A stretch of 64,000 nt of DNA from Burkholderia vietnamiensis LMG 10929 (lineage in GTDB: Bacteria > Pseudomonadota > Gammaproteobacteria > Burkholderiales > Burkholderiaceae): the NCBI RefSeq assembly GCF_000959445.1, contig NZ_CP009631.1, positions 744,001 to 808,000 of the forward strand, read 5' to 3'. Position numbers and translations under genes: made by a program. The notes under the pieces were generated by a model. It was not told where the DNA came from. It saw only the letters and a program-made list of their open reading frames with translations, and did not search any database. Shown one piece after another: positions 58,704 through 64,000 of this stretch (position 1 is its first letter; each line of letters begins with the position of its first letter).

Positions 58704-58921
58704 GCATTTGTGGCCTCCGAAAATCCGGCTACCGAAGATCATCAGCATCTATCTGTTGACCGTTGGTGTGACGGTTGTTGACGATGGCTGTCGAAAACTG
58801 CGCTGCGTTCCGCGCTCGGGAAGAGCGCATGGAGATGGTCTCTCCGGGGGGCGGGCCGTTGCGGAGGCAGTGAGGGCCGCGTAACGCGGCCCTTGACCCT
58901 TTAGCGCTCGAATAGTCGCCG
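58704..58921. other. Short gap with a GC hairpin
   Basis: Between the rRNA terminator and the SymE-like gene. A perfect nine-base stem AGGGCCGCG/CGCGGCCCT lies at 58873-58893 and could end transcription from either side, although its T run is poor. Confidence 0.45.
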
Positions 58922-59203
58922 TCAATCCGGTTGATGGTAGGGCTGCTCGCGGAAATCGAGATCGCCATAGTGCGGCGTGATGTGCATTTGCCGGGTATCG
59001 TGGTTGATCTCGAAATAGACGCGGTCGCCGGGCTCGAATCCGAACAGCTTGAAGTGCGCGTCGATGACGGCCATCCAAGGCAAGTACGGCCAACCTCGCT
59101 TTGGCTTGTCAGGCGTGCTGCGGAGGATCAACTGAAGCACGGTGGTAGGGTCGCGCTGGAGCTTGCGTTTCTTGGGAAGCGATTTAATATTCGGGACAGC
59201 CAT
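58922..59203 (-). CDS. Small SymE-like protein
   Basis: A 93-residue protein. After a basic N-terminus (IKSLPKKRKLQRD) it has PWMAVIDAHFKLFGFEPGDRVYFEIN, read in parts, which resembles the SymE-toxin/AbrB-like swapped hairpin pattern. AGGAGTCGG gives a good ribosome site before the ATG. SymE relatives act as RNA-cleaving or nucleoid-condensing toxins, usually held back by an antisense RNA; such an RNA cannot be verified here. Family assignment is by pattern only. Confidence 0.55.
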   Translation of the reverse strand: MAVPNIKSLPKKRKLQRDPTTVLQLILRSTPDKPKRGWPYLPWMAVIDAHFKLFGFEPGDRVYFEINHDTRQMHITPHYGDLDFREQPYHQPD

Positions 59204-59614
59204 TTCCGACTCCTAGTGTGAGTTGGTTGTGGTCAGCGGGTCGTATGGGTGGCAGCCCATGCGGCCCGCGCTCTTACTGCTTTGCTCTCTCTTCAGCGGT
59301 TCTTCTGATCCGCTGTGTCTAGCGATGCGATCTTCTATATATCGCACGCCGCGTATAGTTTAATTCGTGATGCATCTCACAAATCGATTTAGGCGCTCAA
59401 TAGCCAAACGGGAGATGTATAAAAAAGACGTATCGAACGGAGGCAGATTTTCGTATCCGTCCAATGGTTCGCTGGCTAAGCGGGTGGTATGGATCTGCAT
59501 AATTGGTAAAATAATGCAAATAACTTAAAATTTGTCTAGTTACGATCACCCGTAGACGCGCTTGCCTGTGATTTATAGTATTGTGCAGTTCGCGTTGAAC
59601 ACACGGGAGTCGGA
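59204..59614. other. AT-rich gap in the accessory island
   Basis: This 411-base stretch is much AT-richer than the chromosome around it and has no frame with a convincing start. It must contain the divergent promoters of the SymE-like and Tli4-like genes, and could hold a SymR-type antisense RNA. A -10-like TATAGT lies at 59574-59579. Confidence 0.4.
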
Positions 59615-60658
59615 ATGTTGAGACATGCCAGTACTATTTCGATAATTGTCGCAGGTATGTGTATCTGCTCAGCTGCCTTCTCTGGGGAGTTGGCGGTGAC
59701 TAATCCTTTGTTATCCAAGTTGAGGCCGTGGTGTGTCGGCCGCTTTGTGTTTGATCGCCCAGTGGCAAGCCGAATATATAATCAATCATACGAATTCCGT
59801 GGTGAAAGGATTGATGTTAAGCATAACTCGTCGGCGGCCGAGTACGATTCGAAGGTAAGACTCTTGAGCTCTAGGTTGAATGGTTTGCAGCGAGTAAATC
59901 CTGGAACCGGTATAAAAGTCAATCATTCGTGGTTGGAGACGGAGTTGCGCCCAAGAGAAAATTCGGCGGTATTTGTTTATCAAGAATATTATTCAAAATC
60001 TGGCCTTGATTTCAAAACAGAGGGCTATTTGTTGGATGGTGGAAATCTTTTTCACACTGTTGGCGGAATTGGAGTAGAGGCGCTGAGACAGGCTGGGGAG
60101 ATCTATAACGACACGTATCGTCGAATTAGGAGCCGTGACAACTGGTCGGTACCGACAGAGTCAGGATTCTGCATTGATGGTGGAATCGTGACTGGTTCGT
60201 CGACCTACTCTGAGGAGGTTACCCAGTCGTTCGTGTTGATGCCGGAAAATCGCCCGGCACTTCTAGTGATTCAGATGCGCGATTCCGTTAGTCAAGACCG
60301 CGATTCTTCCGCCTCGCTCCTGAAAACCTTGCCTGATTTGCGTGCGAAATTGGATAGTATCGGTACACACTACCGTATTTTGCGCCAAGGCCATCGCAAA
60401 GTCGCGGGCATTGAAGCCGAAGAAGTACTGTTTGAGGCTAAAGACGGGGCGGTTACCGAATACCGCTTCTCTCTGCTTGCCCCGGGTGACCCGAGTACGT
60501 TGGCAAAGCCGCATACTTCGATTCAAATGATTCTTGGCAATATCAGTAACCACGATATGCCAGCTGAAGAACGAACCTCTCCGGTTGATGAGGCACAGGC
60601 ATTACAGGCTTGGGATATATTGCTGAACAGCTTGAGGCTGCGACCCGGCGTGGTTTAA
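59615..60658 (+). CDS. Orphan T6SS immunity protein, Tli4-like
   Basis: A 347-residue exported protein with a signal peptide (cleavage near residue 23, AFS before GEL). It follows the pattern of Tli4 immunity proteins, which protect the periplasm against Tle4-type phospholipase effectors: WCVGRFVFDRP near residue 38, GFCIDGGIV near residue 189, and a C-terminal domain with RKVAGIEAEEVLFE. GGGAGTCGGA precedes the ATG. Its base composition is strikingly AT-rich against the host. No Tle4 or VgrG gene accompanies it. Family naming is from memory of motifs. Confidence 0.72.
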   Translation: MLRHASTISIIVAGMCICSAAFSGELAVTNPLLSKLRPWCVGRFVFDRPVASRIYNQSYEFRGERIDVKHNSSAAEYDSKVRLLSSRLNGLQRVNPGTGIKVNHSWLETELRPRENSAVFVYQEYYSKSGLDFKTEGYLLDGGNLFHTVGGIGVEALRQAGEIYNDTYRRIRSRDNWSVPTESGFCIDGGIVTGSSTYSEEVTQSFVLMPENRPALLVIQMRDSVSQDRDSSASLLKTLPDLRAKLDSIGTHYRILRQGHRKVAGIEAEEVLFEAKDGAVTEYRFSLLAPGDPSTLAKPHTSIQMILGNISNHDMPAEERTSPVDEAQALQAWDILLNSLRLRPGVV

Positions 60659-61086
60659 AGGATGGAGGGCGATAGGGCATTCTAAAAAATGACATGACGA
60701 CGGTCGGTGGCATCGTGCAGCGAGGTAACGGAGAGGACATACTGCAGCCAAGCGAGCCGCTTCTGGTCCGACCGGACGAGCCTCGTCGGGCGGTAGGAGC
60801 CCCCAGTGAGAGTTTGGGAAGCATAGTGTGAGATTGTCTATCTCGACGTTGCGGTACTCTAGGCCGCCAGGCAGGGGAGCATAATAGCTGGCGGCACGAT
60901 TGCTGGAAGCCTCGCACAGTTCACGGGGTTTCATTCGTTTGCGGCCTGCTGAGCCCGCTCGCACTATCGCGCTGGTGTTTGTCGGGAGTGACGTTGGGTA
61001 GATGGGGGCCGAGGTTGGAAGCGACATGTACAAGAAGAGCTGGCTGTTTTCATGCACTGGATGAACGATTAAGGGGAACGCCGAAA
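60659..61086. other. Gap in the accessory island, possible gene remnant
   Basis: No supported gene. A leftward open frame across most of the gap (60602-61099) includes MKPRELCEASSNRAASYYAP, but it overlaps the end of the Tli4-like gene, has no clear ribosome site and matches nothing I recognise. It may be decayed coding sequence. Confidence 0.4.
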
Positions 61087-61314
61087 ATGTCGATGCCAAT
61101 ATTCGTTGTTCTTCTCGGGCTCTTTGTCTGCTCTGCCTTGTTGATTATCGTCAATCTCACTGGCGACCCGGGCATCGACTACTGGGACCTCGACGGAGAG
61201 AACGAGCCGCCGACGTCCAAGCTCGATGTCCTCCGAAATTGGCCGGTGTTCTGCGGCGCTGGGGTGGTGCTCATCGCAACGTTCGTTACCTACCATTGCT
61301 ACGTGGCTGAATGA
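61087..61314 (+). CDS. Small two-span membrane protein
   Basis: A 75-residue protein with hydrophobic segments at residues 4-22 (PIFVVLLGLFVCSALLIIV) and 52-69, joined by an acidic loop (DPGIDYWDLDGENEPP). AAGGGGAACG lies upstream of the ATG at 61087. Proteins of this shape are often found with T6SS effector/immunity genes, but the family is not recognised. Confidence 0.55.
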   Translation: MSMPIFVVLLGLFVCSALLIIVNLTGDPGIDYWDLDGENEPPTSKLDVLRNWPVFCGAGVVLIATFVTYHCYVAE

Positions 61315-61378
61315 ACGTCTTGGAGTCCCAGCGGTTCGTCGGGTGCTTTGACGCCCGCCGCTTAGCGCAGCTCCGCGG

Positions 61379-63058
<1,680 letters not shown>

Positions 63059-63066
<8 letters not shown>

Positions 63067-63856
63067 CGACATCGCCGCCCAACTCAAGGGGCTCAAACTG
63101 CATGGCATGGCGAGCACCTGGCCAGAGCTGCTGGCGCAGTCGCGTCACACGGAGTTCGACCCGGAGCGCTTCATGAAGCAGCTGCTGATGGCTGAGACGG
63201 CGGAGCGACAGGTGCGCTCGATCGCCTATCAGATGACCGCCGCTCGCTTCCCGGCTCACCGCGACCTGAAGGGCTTCGACTTCGCGCAGGCGCACGTCGA
63301 CGAAGCGCTGGTTCGAGAACTCAGTGACCTGTCGTTCCTCGCAAGCGCACACAACGTCGTGTTCATCGGTGGCCCCGGCACCGGCAAAACGCACCTCGCC
63401 TCAGCGATCGGAATTGAGGCCGTGCAGCGCCACGGCAAGCGCGTGCGCTACTTCTCGACCGTCGAGCTGACCAACGCACTGGAGCAGGAGAAGTCCATCG
63501 GCAAACAAGGCCAGATCGCCCATAAGCTGATGTACGTCGACCTGGTAATCCTCGACGAACTGGGCTACCTGCCGTTCAGCCAGACCGGTGGCGCATTGCT
63601 GTTCTACTTGCTCTCGAAGCTGTATGAACACACGAGTGTCGTGATCACCACCAACCTCAGCTTCGGCGAGTGGGCGACCGTGTTCGGGGACGCAAAGATG
63701 ACGACGGCGCTGCTGGACCGCGTCACCCATCACTGCCACATCGTCGAAACGGGCAATGAATCCTGGCGCTTCAAGTCCAGTTCTGCCAAGGCGAAGGCAA
63801 CCAGAAAGAGAGCAGCAAAAGCAGCAGGCAGTGAGGAGTTATCCACACCGGAATAG
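63059..63856 (+). CDS. istB: IS21-family helper ATPase IstB
   Basis: A full 265-residue AAA+ protein with Walker A ([15 protein letters not shown] near residue 104), Walker B ([11 protein letters not shown] near residue 161) and TTNLSFGEW. It assembles on DNA to direct IstA to its target. The gene overlaps istA by eight bases. Confidence 0.93.
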
Positions 63857-63925
63857 ATGTACTACGCTGTCTCGGGGTGGGTCAGATTTAGATGAAAACG
63901 GTGGGTCAAGATTCGGTGAAAATCA

Positions 63926-64000
63926 ACAATCGCACTGATATATGCGTCGTCTACGCCGAGTCGGCGTGCGAGTTCGGTCTGCGTGAGCTTGAGCATTTTG
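63926..64000 (-). pseudogene. Fragment of an HTH regulator cut by the IS (continues outside window)
   Basis: Read from the window edge, the frame gives KMLKLTQTELARRLGVDDAY then ISAIVDFH, an XRE-type helix-turn-helix. It continues without stop into the IS terminus, ending at 63870. The gene's C-terminus therefore appears to have been replaced by IS sequence. The N-terminal part lies outside the window. Confidence 0.4.

Noticed and set aside
63838..63846. TTATCCACA near the end of istB, as a DnaA box
   Set aside because: A single site within IS coding sequence and without a CACAG cluster; taken as chance.

Overview
The window is GC-rich and reads as origin-proximal primary-chromosome DNA of a Burkholderia, most likely the B. 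cepacia complex. The evidence is the gene order (mnmC, hupB, COG0523 GTPase, the gsp cluster with gspC on the opposite strand, fliLMNOPQR), a 16S sequence of beta-proteobacterial type, and the strong G/C third-position bias. From memory this order matches the BCAL34xx-BCAL35xx block of B. cenocepacia J2315; no database was searched.

Layout. 1-630: cation/proton antiporter cut by the window edge. 929-1284: intergenic array dense in CACAG and GTWWAC. 1303-5975: mnmC, hupB, a zinc-type GTPase and a lytic transglycosylase. 6348-17940: complete type II secretion system (gspDEF, inverted gspC, gspGHIJKLMN). 17969-22497: NodT-type outer-membrane factor, small membrane protein, MarR regulator and DHA2 pump. 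22620-24897: LysR regulator with divergent lrgAB-type genes. 25153-29663: fliLMNOPQR. 29809-36186: NMT1-type ABC importer, TctD/TctE-like two-component pair, porin. 36522-41566: type III restriction-modification pair. 41806-43011: three small exported proteins. 43243-45469: egtB/egtD for ergothioneine. 45962-47381: ECF41 sigma factor with its carboxymuconolactone-decarboxylase-like partner and a textbook ECF41 promoter. 47555-47631: tRNA-Val(GAC). 47768-50005: second and third methylation-motif arrays around an orphan Imm71/72-like gene. 50079-53130: sigma/anti-sigma pair divergent from a membrane catalase and cytochrome b561, with two matching ECF promoters. 53243-58703: rRNA operon with promoter, boxA elements, processing stem and terminator. 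58922-64000: AT-richer accessory island with a SymE-like protein, an orphan Tli4-like immunity gene, a small membrane protein and IS21-family debris.

The most interesting signal is not a gene. Three intergenic stretches carry 10, 14 and 5 copies of CACAG/CTGTG, far above a chance expectation of about one each. The first two also hold four GTWWAC sites each and share a homologous core in opposite orientations. Several CACAG sites overlap DnaA-box-like TTATCCACA. CACAG and GTWWAC are the published targets of the two B. cenocepacia methyltransferases BCAL3494 and BCAM0992, and the window itself encodes a type III Mod that is probably the BCAL3494 orthologue. The arrays may be methylation-controlled, DnaA-related chromosomal elements.

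Two stress regulons can be read directly from promoter sequence: an autoregulated ECF41 operon, and an ECF sigma that appears to drive both its own operon and a divergent catalase/cytochrome b561 operon.
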